NCBI GenBank assembly: GCA_020650975.1
Contig: JAIPMN010011094.1
Span: 7,193-35,784 of the forward strand
DNA length: 28,592 bases
Direction: 5' to 3'
DNA from: Apostichopus californicus
Taxonomy: Eukaryota; Echinodermata; Holothuroidea; Aspidochirotida; Stichopodidae
Under the pieces are notes generated by a model. That model ran no database searches. It saw only the letters and a list, made by a program, of their open reading frames with translations, and was not told the origin of the DNA. This document shows, one piece after another, positions 26,201-28,592 of the stretch (positions are counted from its first letter, which is position 1; every line of letters begins with the position of its first letter). The translations under genes were made by a program, and so were the position numbers.

Positions 26201-27671
26201 GAGAGAAGAGGATAAGGAGAAGACTCTCAAAGAAATGAGAACATCGGAACAGAGGCTGAAGAAACAACTGATTGACCTCGATGTCAAGACTTGCCAAGAA
26301 AAGGATGTCTGGCAGCAGACGGTGTCAAAGGTCGAGGTAACAAAAAACACTTTCACTTTCCAGAATCATCAAGATAGTGAAAATGGACATCAAATTAGAC
26401 TCGATCAACTGTTTCAAGAGCAAAGAAAGTTATGAACTAACTTGTGTTCATTTCCTTAATCTCAGTTCGATATGGAAATTAATCATGTTGTGTCATAAGC
26501 TTTTAGATTCATTTGGTAATTCTGTATTTAATTTAGAGACACTTTACCCTGTTAACAAACTTTCAACCAGACTGGACTGGAGTTTCAATTTCTGCCGAAA
26601 CAGACAGAAGTGTAATTGATTTACCGAAGGAAATAGGTAACTCCACTTTAGAACTTGAATTAAAATATGGGAACAGTGGTAACAATCAGATTATATGGAA
26701 TGCTGTAAAAGGCATATTACTGTCCTTCATTTCAGATAAGAACATAGACTTGTGAACTTGAGTTGTTATCAATGTCTTGATGGGAGAGATTAAGAGGGAG
26801 GTATGGTGGATGGGGAAGGTGGGGGGGAGTTATGGAAGTTTGTAAAGTCAACTGTAAATCACAACTTAAATTATAACAGGCCAGTGCTCTTTTGTTTTCT
26901 AAAGTCTGTAGTCTGTACTCTTGTTTCTTGTAATTTTCTACCCAACACGAGGTAGGCAAGTAATAACTGATATGACCTGAATCAGGTATTATATTATGTA
27001 TTATAAAAGATTCAGCATATAACACTGTCTTTGTATCCTCAAGTCAACTTGTAGCATGGACACTGTGAAGTTCAGACACCTAACCCTTAAAACACACCAA
27101 AACTATAACTTCCTTTTATTGACAAATATGTAAGTACTTGCTTGCACATGGGTCATTTTGGAGAGAAAATAGTAGTTTTTTGTGAAATTTGCTCTCACTG
27201 TAGGTTGTCATGGTGAAATCGTGTATTTCTTAGGGGTGTCTGAACTTCGCAGTGTTCCGAACTTCGCAATACTGACTATACTTAAGAGGGTGTACTTTGG
27301 TTTTTTTTAGGCATTTCAAGTTGTTTTGATGTAGTATACATGTAGAGGAGTATCAGCATAATAAGTTGGAATACCTAGCTCTCTGGGTATCAAGTTGCAA
27401 CACATTATTTTGTTTTTCATGTGTGTGTGTTTGTCTATATCAGGAGGAGAACAGAAACCTCCTTCAAGATCTGATGCAAGCAAGAGCAGCAGATACCGTG
27501 ACTGTCCTGGATAGAGAACTGAGAGATTTCAAAGGTCAAATAGAAACCTTAAGAAGCAACTACAAAAGTCTGGAGGAGAAAGAACAACATTCGCTTAAAA
27601 GATTGAGACAAGCTGAATCTGACCTTGCGAAGGAGAGGGACAGTCATAGTAAAGAGATGAGGTCATTTTCT
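2125..27671 (+). CDS. Long coiled-coil protein gene, 23 coding exons, 3' end missing (whole-gene entry)
   Basis: Joined exons: 2161-2211, 2702-2829, 3279-3441, 4902-5099, 6033-6149, 7082-7177, 9095-9190, 10436-10531, 10796-10891, 11635-11730, 12711-12806, 13637-13753, 14684-14787, 15236-15389, 16515-16700, 18778-19011, 19832-20065, 22621-22851, 23630-23839, 24458-24691, 25154-25576, 26103-26336, 27444-27671. They give 1274 residues with no internal stop. All introns are GT-AG, and all are phase 0 except two of phase 2 (after 2829 and after 14787). Composition is rich in E, K, R, Q and L, almost without P, with hydrophobics in 3/4 spacing, so a long alpha-helical coiled coil is expected. There is no kinase, motor, ankyrin or zinc motif in this part, and no signal peptide or membrane segment. 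A structural or scaffold role (cytoskeletal, centrosomal/ciliary or myosin-tail-like) is an inference from the fold alone. The exon chain is strong; the family name is unknown. Confidence 0.85.
2212..2701 (+). other. Intron 1
   Basis: The donor is gtaagc and the acceptor ttaacag, phase 0. It is A+T-rich and I see no repeat or gene in it. Confidence 0.75.
2702..2829 (+). CDS. Exon 2: residues 18-59 and two bases of 60
   Basis: The acceptor is ttaacag at 2701 and the donor is gtaatt at 2830. The 128 nt leave a phase-2 junction: the AG of codon 60 is completed by the first G of exon 3, giving Arg. The peptide starts KFQDEVNDERHEKEATEK and contains the tracts SSLRDLTNLYQKAH and EDEWR. It is charged and helical with no recognisable domain. 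This is one of only two non-phase-0 junctions in the gene. Confidence 0.82.
2830..3278 (+). other. Intron 2
   Basis: A phase-2 intron, donor gtaatt. Apart from a T-arm-like hairpin ttggg-attcgag-cccaa near 3105-3121, considered and rejected as a tRNA, nothing stands out. Confidence 0.75.
3279..3441 (+). CDS. Exon 3: residues 60-114
   Basis: The acceptor (aatgctag, ending 3278) has a weak polypyrimidine tract, but the single leading G restores codon 60 as AGG and the frame stays open to CAG at 3441, followed by gtaaag. The peptide is strongly charged (QAQENREKYSTLESTHRQME, then KLTRMENSLQRKRDELRET) with hydrophobics in heptad spacing. It ends MEQ, phase 0. Confidence 0.82.
3442..4901 (+). other. 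Intron 3
   Basis: A 1460-bp phase-0 intron. It contains the G-rich tract at 4510-4539 and a 7-bp atgttat x 3 microrepeat at 4692-4712. The short ORFs across 3745-4652 lack splice support or domain features and are taken as chance. Confidence 0.75.
4510..4539 (+). repeat. G-rich, potential quadruplex tract in intron 3
   Basis: Runs of 4, 3, 6, 3 and 3 G are separated by short A/T loops on the coding strand, enough for a predicted quadruplex in DNA or pre-mRNA. It belongs to a longer polypurine stretch (4509-4550). Function is unknown. Confidence 0.6.
4902..5099 (+). CDS. Exon 4: residues 115-180
   Basis: The acceptor is caatttattag (ending 4901) after a T-rich tract, and the donor is gttagt. 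The 198 nt make 66 codons, phase 0 at both ends. The peptide runs QKLQHKEEIAGLKMKLKEV to NDLQEAK, with Leu/Ile/Val in a and d positions and no Pro or Gly breaks after residue 125. It is part of the continuous coiled coil. Confidence 0.87.
5100..6032 (+). other. Intron 4
   Basis: A 933-bp phase-0 intron, donor gttagt. ORFs of 60-90 codons on both strands (5397-5909) show no domain or codon bias; no repeat was recognised. Confidence 0.72.
6033..6149 (+). CDS. Exon 5: 39-residue exon, residues 181-219
   Basis: The acceptor is tttatag (ending 6032) and the donor is gtaaat. The 117 nt make 39 codons, phase 0 at both ends. The peptide begins LQTLSLEKRLNTVQGREKGL and ends SSKIL. It has the same length as exon 12 and exactly half the 78-residue module of exons 16-22, which suggests a 39-residue building unit. 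Confidence 0.85.
6150..7081 (+). other. Intron 5
   Basis: A 932-bp phase-0 intron. It holds the possible SINE head at 6443-6520 and a short G-rich purine tract near 6726-6746; otherwise nothing was recognised. Confidence 0.72.
6443..6520 (+). repeat. Possible degraded tRNA-derived SINE head
   Basis: The tract agggtgcaatgggtc resembles a pol III A box, and gagttcaaaccc at 6486-6497 resembles a B box. Their spacing (TTC 46 bases after position-8-like G) fits a tRNA. The D, anticodon and T stems do not fold convincingly, so this is not a functional tRNA gene. A poly(A) or other tail could not be placed. Confidence 0.3.
7082..7177 (+). CDS. Exon 6: first of six 32-residue exons, residues 220-251
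   Basis: The acceptor is catttacag (ending 7081) and the donor is gtttgt. The 96 nt are phase 0 at both ends. The peptide starts EIESKCNQLSVENNQLDEKL and ends QQKLK. Hydrophobics stand at positions 2, 9, 16, 20, 27 (Trp) and 31, the same positions as in exons 7-11. Confidence 0.86.
7778..8890. repeat. Degenerate tandem array of a roughly 290-bp unit, interrupted by an insertion
   Basis: Unit 1 starts with attgacattgtatgccttt at 7781 and unit 2 with the same words at 8483. Later landmarks ataagaatc.rggctgg, taatgtcatgagctgctgat and ctgctagctactt recur at 8377-8456 and 8667-8730 (offset about 290), and a shorter third copy lies at 8825-8890. The first interval is about 410 bp too long because of an inserted element. 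A (TACC)n run of 25 bases is at 8422-8446. Confidence 0.72.
7850..8250 (+). mobile_element. About 400-bp dispersed-repeat-like insertion
   Basis: It fills the gap between the halves of tandem unit 1, so it arrived after, or is absent from, the other unit. It starts near ttattataatttttatt, has the tract tatatggcacttattctaaa with gctctaagtgctttacaa, and ends near ggggccaatctcc. The 'atatggcgctt..aagcgctttaca' style and the ctttaagtc-gtttaaaag-aa-agaga-tg segment resemble a widespread repeat of marine invertebrates (memory only). Boundaries are accurate to about 10 bp. Confidence 0.5.
9095..9190 (+). CDS. Exon 7: 32-residue exon, residues 252-283
   Basis: The acceptor is atttgcag (ending 9094) and the donor is CAG|gtgaga. 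The 96 nt make 32 codons, starting NADEEKCHLEADNNKLEEKM. A second good donor sits inside the exon (AAG|gtaaag after 9163). Using it would give a 69-nt exon of 23 residues, still in frame, so alternative splicing is possible. The 96-nt size shared with its neighbours favours 9190. Confidence 0.83.
9191..10435 (+). other. Intron 7
   Basis: A 1245-bp phase-0 intron, donor gtgaga. It has two short ORFs (9587-9793 plus strand, 9897-10115 minus strand) with no family resemblance. No repeat was seen. Confidence 0.72.
10436..10531 (+). CDS. Exon 8: 32-residue exon, residues 284-315
   Basis: The acceptor is tgtttgcag (ending 10435) and the donor is gtaaga. The 96 nt are phase 0. The peptide starts ELESCNAQLATEKRKMEREA and ends LQTLVE. 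It keeps Leu at 2, Leu at 9, Met at 16, Ala at 20, Leu at 27 and Val at 31, in register with exons 6-11. Confidence 0.87.
10796..10891 (+). CDS. Exon 9: 32-residue exon, residues 316-347
   Basis: The acceptor is ctttgtag (ending 10795) and the donor is gtatga. The 96 nt are phase 0. The peptide starts SIEAELVRAKSKTQKCEEMM and ends HLKERIE. It follows exon 8 after only 264 bases, the shortest intron in the gene, which would fit a fairly recent local exon duplication. Protein identity between the two is low, however, so any duplication is old. Confidence 0.86.
10892..11634 (+). other. Intron 9
   Basis: A 743-bp phase-0 intron without recognisable repeats; a short minus-strand ORF at 11041-11247 looks like chance. 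Confidence 0.72.
11635..11730 (+). CDS. Exon 10: 32-residue exon, residues 348-379
   Basis: The acceptor is tctttttcag (ending 11634), with a strong pyrimidine tract; the donor is gtgagc. The 96 nt are phase 0. The peptide starts EVENRRYKMQIENDQLRDEM and ends AAKRVQ. The IENDQLRDEM segment matches VENNQLDEKL of exon 6 at the same offset. Confidence 0.87.
11731..12710 (+). other. Intron 10
   Basis: A 980-bp A+T-rich phase-0 intron. It has T-rich stretches but no element or gene that I recognise. Confidence 0.72.
12711..12806 (+). CDS. Exon 11: last of six 32-residue exons, residues 380-411
   Basis: The acceptor is ctttctacag (ending 12710) and the donor is gtgatt. The 96 nt are phase 0. The peptide starts ELEKQRHQISSELRKLKIDL and ends GSRIK. 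Leu, Ile, Leu, Leu, Ala and Ile occupy positions 2, 9, 16, 20, 27 and 31, as in exons 6-10. Confidence 0.87.
12807..13636 (+). other. Intron 11
   Basis: An 830-bp phase-0 intron. It has a pyrimidine-rich stretch (13080-13260) and an imperfect direct repeat ending in aaggggtggg at 13443-13475 and 13480-13512. Confidence 0.7.
13637..13753 (+). CDS. Exon 12: 39-residue exon, residues 412-450
   Basis: The acceptor is tttgatgcag (ending 13636) and the donor is a consensus gtaagt. The 117 nt are phase 0, the same size as exon 5. The peptide starts KLETDIASHRAERIDLVKSC and ends IHEQAM. It contains one of the few Pro residues of the protein (EAKEPIIEE), a possible kink in the coil. Confidence 0.86.
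14239..14417. mobile_element. Foldback/palindromic element
   Basis: Two arms are nearly complementary around the centre gaggcgcagccga (about 14317-14329). The pairings are ttgaaagatg/catctttcaa, gtgcaatagtgcaaatattt/aaatatttgcactattgcac, aatggtt/aaccatt and acaaat/atttgt. The total stem is about 80 bp per arm with a few bulges. Palindromes with a cgaggcgcagccgag centre occur in repeats of many aquatic animals (recollection, not searched). It lies in the intron before exon 13. Confidence 0.72.
14408..14637. mobile_element. Second inverted-repeat segment joined to the foldback element
   Basis: The tract tatacaacacct near 14411-14422 is repeated as its complement aggtgttgtata at 14621-14632. 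The outer 9-mers attatacaa (14239-14247) and ttgtataat (14626-14634) also pair, so 14239-14634 may be one element of about 396 bp containing the palindrome as its left part. A subterminal attggccaat / atggcc motif is at 14591-14608. No clear target duplication was found. Confidence 0.5.
14684..14787 (+). CDS. Exon 13: residues 451-484 and two bases of 485
   Basis: The acceptor is tatcaccacag (ending 14683) and the donor is gtaagt at 14788. The 104 nt leave a phase-2 junction (AA + A = Lys 485). The peptide starts TIGMLQERIKGLDKQLSETI and ends YKERKQM. It lies just downstream of a repeat-derived region, and an open frame runs into it from the repeat DNA, but the exon itself starts at the splice site. 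Confidence 0.84.
14788..15235 (+). other. Intron 13
   Basis: The second phase-2 intron (448 bp, donor gtaagt). It holds the 22-bp tandem repeat and a short CT run just before the acceptor region. Confidence 0.75.
15044..15097. repeat. 22-bp tandem repeat, about 2.5 copies
   Basis: The unit gtcatttgaaagtaactttt starts at 15044, recurs at 15066 and restarts at 15088 as gtcatttgaaatt. It is a short local expansion in intron 13 with no evident function. Confidence 0.75.
15236..15389 (+). CDS. Exon 14: residues 485-536
   Basis: The acceptor is caatttttcag (ending 15235) and the donor is gtattt. The 154 nt are one base completing codon 485 plus 51 codons, which restores phase 0. The peptide includes QAEEEKLTELLEENVALETK and IQLQSESLERKITKQNEAM, both canonical coiled-coil sequence. 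Exons 13 and 14 together give 86 residues. Confidence 0.86.
15390..16514 (+). other. Intron 14
   Basis: An 1125-bp phase-0 intron. The exon 14 frame stays open 170 bases past the donor, but that stretch is hydrophobic and unlike the coiled coil. No element was recognised. Confidence 0.72.
16515..16700 (+). CDS. Exon 15: residues 537-598
   Basis: The acceptor is ttttgatag (ending 16514) and the donor is gtaaga. The 186 nt make 62 codons, phase 0. The peptide starts AQASAEEEFLRLKESHEEKL, has a very acidic middle (CELEEEVETLTCRVDDLQV) and ends RRGLEIKEVL. It is a coiled coil with two Cys residues. It precedes the block of 78-residue modules. Confidence 0.87.
17350..17638. repeat. 96-bp tandem repeat, three copies
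   Basis: Units start at 17350, 17446 and 17542, each with aatgaaacctayataagtag and then gacagtaccaatg, gggccataa and agatttg. Units 1 and 2 are very close; unit 3 diverges in its middle (gtcctgttaataaaaaataa). Stops occur in all frames, so it is non-coding. Its 96-bp period matches the size of exons 6-11 only by coincidence; no sequence is shared. Confidence 0.88.
17754..18014 (+). pseudogene. Relic of a non-LTR retrotransposon reverse-transcriptase C-terminus
   Basis: An 86-codon frame contains HPLHNELTSLL, then NYNLRNKS, then PKYRICAYKNSFVYQAAIYI. The order HPLH - (Y)NLRN - P+.R...YK.SF...A is characteristic of the segment after the RT core in CR1/L2-like LINEs. The rest of RT (with the catalytic YADD box) and the endonuclease are absent, so this is a 5'-truncated dead copy or chance resemblance. 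It lies between the 96-bp tandem repeat and MITE copy 2 in intron 15. Confidence 0.45.
18149..18626 (+). mobile_element. TIR element family A, copy 2, full length (478 bp) in intron 15
   Basis: It is nearly collinear with 1-473, with a few small indels (for example four to five extra bases near 18393 and a changed stretch near 18459). The terminal inverted repeats at 18175-18195 and 18598-18618 match at 18 of 21. Copy-specific flanks are gatgta on the left and ctttat on the right. It is non-autonomous. Confidence 0.78.
18778..19011 (+). CDS. Exon 16: first 78-residue module, residues 599-676
   Basis: The acceptor is tcctaccag (ending 18777) and the donor is gtatca. The 234 nt make 78 codons, phase 0. 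The peptide starts VKNMDLRTDLKHAKNKTNNE. Module landmarks are Leu 6, Glu-Leu at 27-28 (SRSELRETKRKL), Thr-Glu at 48-49, Leu 52 and final QLK. A further 43 bases read open past the donor, but GT-AG splicing is preferred. Confidence 0.88.
19012..19831 (+). other. Intron 16
   Basis: An 820-bp phase-0 intron with ta-rich tracts (19180-19280), the dispersed repeat at 19318-19460 and a C+T-rich stretch (19612-19831) leading into the exon 17 acceptor. Confidence 0.72.
19318..19460 (+). repeat. Further copy of the upstream dispersed repeat, in intron 16
   Basis: The order is gtatggactgaaattgtg, aaaagtggttacaatttg, tcaaaca, ggcagcta, ctagcagtgcagc, catatg, then aaagttactgttacacc. It parallels 850-1000, where aattgtg, aaaagtggtcacaatttg, tacaaaca, cagcaact, ctatcagtt, catatg and gaagttactgtacacc occur in the same order. 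Confidence 0.5.
19832..20065 (+). CDS. Exon 17: 78-residue module, residues 677-754
   Basis: The acceptor is tttctttcag (ending 19831) after a long pyrimidine tract; the donor is gtatgt. The 234 nt are phase 0. The peptide starts ESNRQLRSTADEHETDHSVE. Leu 6, Glu-Leu at 27-28 and Glu 49 (RLE at 47-49, with Leu replacing Ser/Thr at 48) keep the module register. The C-terminal half is exceptionally charged (VEEEKEKEMRRHKKEKSELM). A run of 12 G follows 27 nt after the donor. Confidence 0.88.
20093..20284 (+). repeat. Cluster of G and C homopolymers just after exon 17
   Basis: Runs are G12 (20093-20104), G6 (20109-20114), G9 (20199-20207), then C10 (20266-20275) directly followed by A9 (20276-20284). 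Such tracts could form quadruplexes or G:C hairpins and are also prone to length error in sequencing. The first lies 27 nt past the exon 17 donor. Confidence 0.75.
20301..20546 (+). repeat. Intron duplication, copy 1
   Basis: This copy pairs with 20691-20936 at a constant end-to-end offset of 390 bp. Shared landmarks in order: atagcaa.tgaaca, atgttgtata, tctga.agct, tgacctac.tacatttac, tttgtttgtg, aaacacctg, tattgttaa and ctc.gtgggtggta.cag. It is diverged with small indels, so the event is old. It sits in intron 17. Confidence 0.8.
20691..20936 (+). repeat. Intron duplication, copy 2
   Basis: This is the second copy of the 246-bp unit; the landmarks are those listed for copy 1. The 144 bp between the copies are C-rich and partly resemble the C-rich sequence just before copy 1, so the duplicated unit may be as long as the 390-bp offset. 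Confidence 0.8.
22029..22527. mobile_element. hAT-type MITE, 499 bp, with 8-bp target duplication
   Basis: The 8-bp direct repeat gcataaat flanks the element exactly (22021-22028 and 22528-22535). The ends are imperfect inverted repeats: gaggggttccctaa on the left against cagggtttccctaa read inward from the right, 12 of 14. An 8-bp duplication with cagggg-type ends is the hallmark of the hAT superfamily. Inside are G-rich subterminal repeats (gtgggggttc in tandem near 22483-22510). No transposase ORF is seen, so it is non-autonomous. Confidence 0.85.
22621..22851 (+). CDS. Exon 18: 77-residue module, residues 755-831
   Basis: The acceptor is ccttcttgcag (ending 22620) and the donor is gtacaa. 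The 231 nt are phase 0. The peptide starts EKLEERKQEQERIQAEISFG. Glu-Leu at 27-28 and KESEDQLRSKVKSLE, with Ser-Glu at 48-49 and Leu 52, match the module exactly; the missing residue lies in the last third. Position 6 is Arg instead of Leu. Confidence 0.88.
22852..23629 (+). other. Intron 18
   Basis: A 778-bp phase-0 intron with a run of 11 C at 23159-23169; otherwise A+T-rich and featureless. Confidence 0.72.
23630..23839 (+). CDS. Exon 19: shortened 70-residue module, residues 832-901
   Basis: The acceptor is gccttcgcag (ending 23629) and the donor is gttcgt, weaker than the others. The 210 nt are phase 0. The peptide starts EKHQALRSRLASQAGQNTTK with Leu 6 and Leu 28 as in the module, and includes LERSLHILQNEKAELESNLE. 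It lacks about eight residues relative to 78, probably in the last third. Confidence 0.86.
23840..24457 (+). other. Intron 19
   Basis: A 618-bp phase-0 intron with a run of 11 G at 24256-24266 and a second G-rich patch at 24362-24377. Confidence 0.72.
24458..24691 (+). CDS. Exon 20: 78-residue module, residues 902-979
   Basis: The acceptor is atttgtttag (ending 24457) and the donor is gtaatc. The 234 nt are phase 0. The peptide starts DECDMLQTKLEKLENENLKK. Leu 6, the EELLEE segment around 25-30, RSEVKLGQRVTRLEEDLDD with Ser-Glu at 48-49 and Leu 52, and final KSLQ place it fully in register with exons 16, 17, 18 and 22. Confidence 0.88.
24692..25153 (+). other. Intron 20
   Basis: A 462-bp A+T-rich phase-0 intron. 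The acceptor region (25080-25153) is mostly A and T with a poor pyrimidine tract. Nothing else was seen. Confidence 0.72.
25154..25576 (+). CDS. Exon 21: extended 141-residue module, residues 980-1120
   Basis: The acceptor is tttaaatcag (ending 25153) and the donor is gtttgt. The 423 nt make 141 codons, phase 0. It begins EEKKTLQSTLKNSKGQSSSE, closely like exon 22, and ends with the module tail QLKQSETQLMRRIAEFEEEE. The SE of that tail is at 111-112, so 63 residues (nine heptads) are inserted between the two module parts. The insert is almost all E, K, R, Q, M and L (ERMQLERQRMEQKMKRVEDE) and looks internally repeated. G+C is higher here than in neighbouring introns. Confidence 0.89.
25577..26102 (+). 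other. Intron 21
   Basis: A 526-bp phase-0 intron, donor gtttgt, strong C-rich acceptor. No repeat or gene was recognised. Confidence 0.72.
26103..26336 (+). CDS. Exon 22: 78-residue module, residues 1121-1198
   Basis: The acceptor is cttcccccag (ending 26102) and the donor is gtaaca. The 234 nt are phase 0. The peptide starts EENRSLKLACESVQGQSSSE, sharing GQSSSE at the same offset (15-20) with exon 21. Glu-Leu at 27-28, Thr-Ser-Glu at 47-49 and Leu 52 keep the register. Cys, Trp and further charged residues follow (KTCQEKDVWQQTVSKVE). Confidence 0.88.
26337..27443 (+). other. Intron 22 with inverted MITE copy
   Basis: An 1107-bp phase-0 intron that holds family A copy 3 at 27052-27281 and a G-rich stretch at 26806-26829. 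A short GT run (27420-27430) precedes the exon 23 acceptor. Confidence 0.75.
27052..27281 (-). mobile_element. TIR element family A, copy 3, inverted and internally deleted (230 bp)
   Basis: Read on the minus strand it matches both ends of copies 1 and 2 (gtatagtcagtattgc.. and ..gtgtccatgcta) but lacks roughly 250 bp of the centre. Its inverted repeats (27060-27080 and 27235-27255) match each other at 20 of 21 yet differ from those of copy 1 at several places (gaagttcag in place of aatttcgg). Confidence 0.75.
27444..27671 (+). CDS. Exon 23: 76-residue module, residues 1199-1274, last exon in window
   Basis: The acceptor is gtctatatcag (ending 27443), preceded by a short GT run; the donor is a consensus gtaagt at 27672. 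The 228 nt are phase 0. The peptide starts EENRNLLQDLMQARAADTVT, like the EEN(R)-L openings of exons 21 and 22, with Glu-Leu shifted to 25-26 because two residues are missing. It ends MRSFS. A good donor follows and no stop is reached, so the gene continues beyond the window. Confidence 0.87.
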
Positions 27672-27985
27672 GTAAGTGTATAGATTTTTCCCGTGTTTTT
27701 TAGGATTATTGTTTACAAAACTGCGTAGTTCTGTAAAAACAAAATCTTTTCTGTTTCAAAATTTCAAGCTGGGTAAATTAAGATTATAAATCTTAACAAA
27801 GTTGAAGAAACAGAAGAAGAAGAAAGAATCTAAAATAGCAAATCACCGAGGATACTAGAGGGAAATGCCTCTAAAAATAATATTGAGTTGTGTGATATCA
27901 GATAAGTTTTCTTGGCTACCTGTTTGGAATTCTTTCTTCTTTTGGAGTAAAAGTCCCATTCATATGAAATTTACAAAAATCATCG

Positions 27986-28263
27986 CAGGCGCGTTGCCAA
28001 GGGAGGGGCGAACCTGTAGGCAAACTATCAGAGCCGTAGATTCTGCATTGAAAACCATCTAAGCGTAGCACCACCATGAGTTGGCGCTACGCGTATTCAA
28101 TAGTTTTGGCTGAAAATGCCTCCCAGATCGCTGGAAATGGCACTTCCCAGGCCTTGTAAGTTGCATCTAAGCTTCAAATTACTAGCGATATCATAAAAAC
28201 ATACAAAATAATAGGCTCAAGGGGGGGGGGAGGGAGACGGTCGCCCCCTTGGCTACGCGCCTG
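27986..28263. mobile_element. hAT-type MITE with caggcgcg ends, 278 bp
   Basis: The left end reads caggcgcgttgccaaggg and the right end, read inward, caggcgcgtagccaaggg, forming inverted repeats of about 23 bp with a small indel. The flanks aatcatcg (27978-27985) and aatcatcc (28264-28271) form an 8-bp target duplication with one mismatch. An internal hairpin lies at about 28063-28092 (gcgtagc / gcgctacgc). It holds a run of ten G at 28221-28230. There is no coding capacity. Confidence 0.8.
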
Positions 28264-28529
28264 AATCATCCTCTATTTGAAGCGATTAAAACGGCCTGCA
28301 GTACCACCCACCCTACCAACTGTTTAGTCTGTGGTTTGATTCTCCCTGGAAACATTTTTTTCACCATATTTTGGGGGTGAGTTGAAATGGGTAAAACGTA
28401 GGTAGCACCATTACTTTGGAAGTCTGCCTTATTGCCATATTTTATTAACCATGTCGTTAAATGGAAATCCTGCAATTTTGTATCCCTTTAACAACCCACT
28501 CTCTGGTTCTTAATCACAGTCACTGAAGT

Positions 28530-28592
28530 CAGTGGTTGCCAAGCTTTTTGGAACCGCTACCCAAAACACCCTTTCCTCTATGATTTATTAAC
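28530..28592. mobile_element. Left end of a further hAT-like element, cut by the window end
   Basis: The sequence cagtggttgccaagcttttt followed by ggaaccgctaccc resembles the cagtggtt-ccaa-cttttt-gg-acc ends common among hAT (Charlie-like) elements. The right end lies outside the window, so neither inverted repeats nor a target duplication can be tested. Confidence 0.45.

Larger units (their letters stand above)
27672..28592 (+). other. Intron 23, runs off the window
   Basis: The donor is gtaagt; no further exon was found before the window end. It contains the caggcgcg hAT MITE and the beginning of another hAT-like element. Confidence 0.7.

Overview
The window is animal genomic DNA. It is A+T-rich, with long introns full of small non-autonomous transposons, low-complexity tracts and old tandem duplications. 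The repeat types (hAT-type MITEs with 8-bp target-site duplications, a foldback element with a 'cgaggcgcagccga' centre, a 'caggcgcg' MITE, a CR1/L2-like LINE relic) recall marine invertebrate genomes, perhaps an echinoderm or another non-vertebrate deuterostome. That placement comes from general resemblance and is not proven.

One split gene on the + strand fills almost the whole window. A probable 5' UTR/start exon at 2125-2211 carries the ATG at 2161, and 22 further coding exons run to 27671. Every boundary uses GT/AG and the reading frame stays open across all 22 internal introns. Together the exons encode 1274 residues of an acidic/basic, Glu/Lys/Arg/Gln-rich, Pro-poor coiled-coil protein with no visible globular domain, signal peptide or membrane segment. 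No stop codon is reached, so the 3' end lies beyond the window. I do not recognise the family with confidence; rootletin-, myosin-tail- and centrosomal-like coiled-coil proteins are the general type.

The main internal structure is modular. Exons 6-11 are six consecutive 96-nt exons of 32 residues each with matching hydrophobic positions. Exons 5 and 12 are both 117 nt (39 residues). Exons 16-23 are variants of a 78-residue module (2 x 39): four are exactly 234 nt, others are 77, 76 and 70 residues, and one is 141 (78 + 63, nine heptads). In five of the modules Glu is at residue 49, next to Ser, Thr or Leu at 48. Nearly all introns are phase 0, so most exons could be gained, lost or skipped without breaking the frame.

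The introns and the upstream flank hold: three copies of one TIR element (1-473, 18149-18626, and an inverted, internally deleted copy at 27052-27281); two hAT-type MITEs with target-site duplications (22029-22527 and 27986-28263); a probable third hAT end at the window edge (28530 onward); a foldback element (14239-14417) inside a larger inverted-repeat region; a LINE reverse-transcriptase C-terminal relic (17754-18014); a 96-bp x 3 tandem repeat (17350-17638); a 246-bp duplication (20301-20546 and 20691-20936); a degenerate tandem array split by a roughly 400-bp insertion (7778-8890); and several G or C homopolymer runs. No rRNA, intact tRNA, CRISPR array or second gene was seen.
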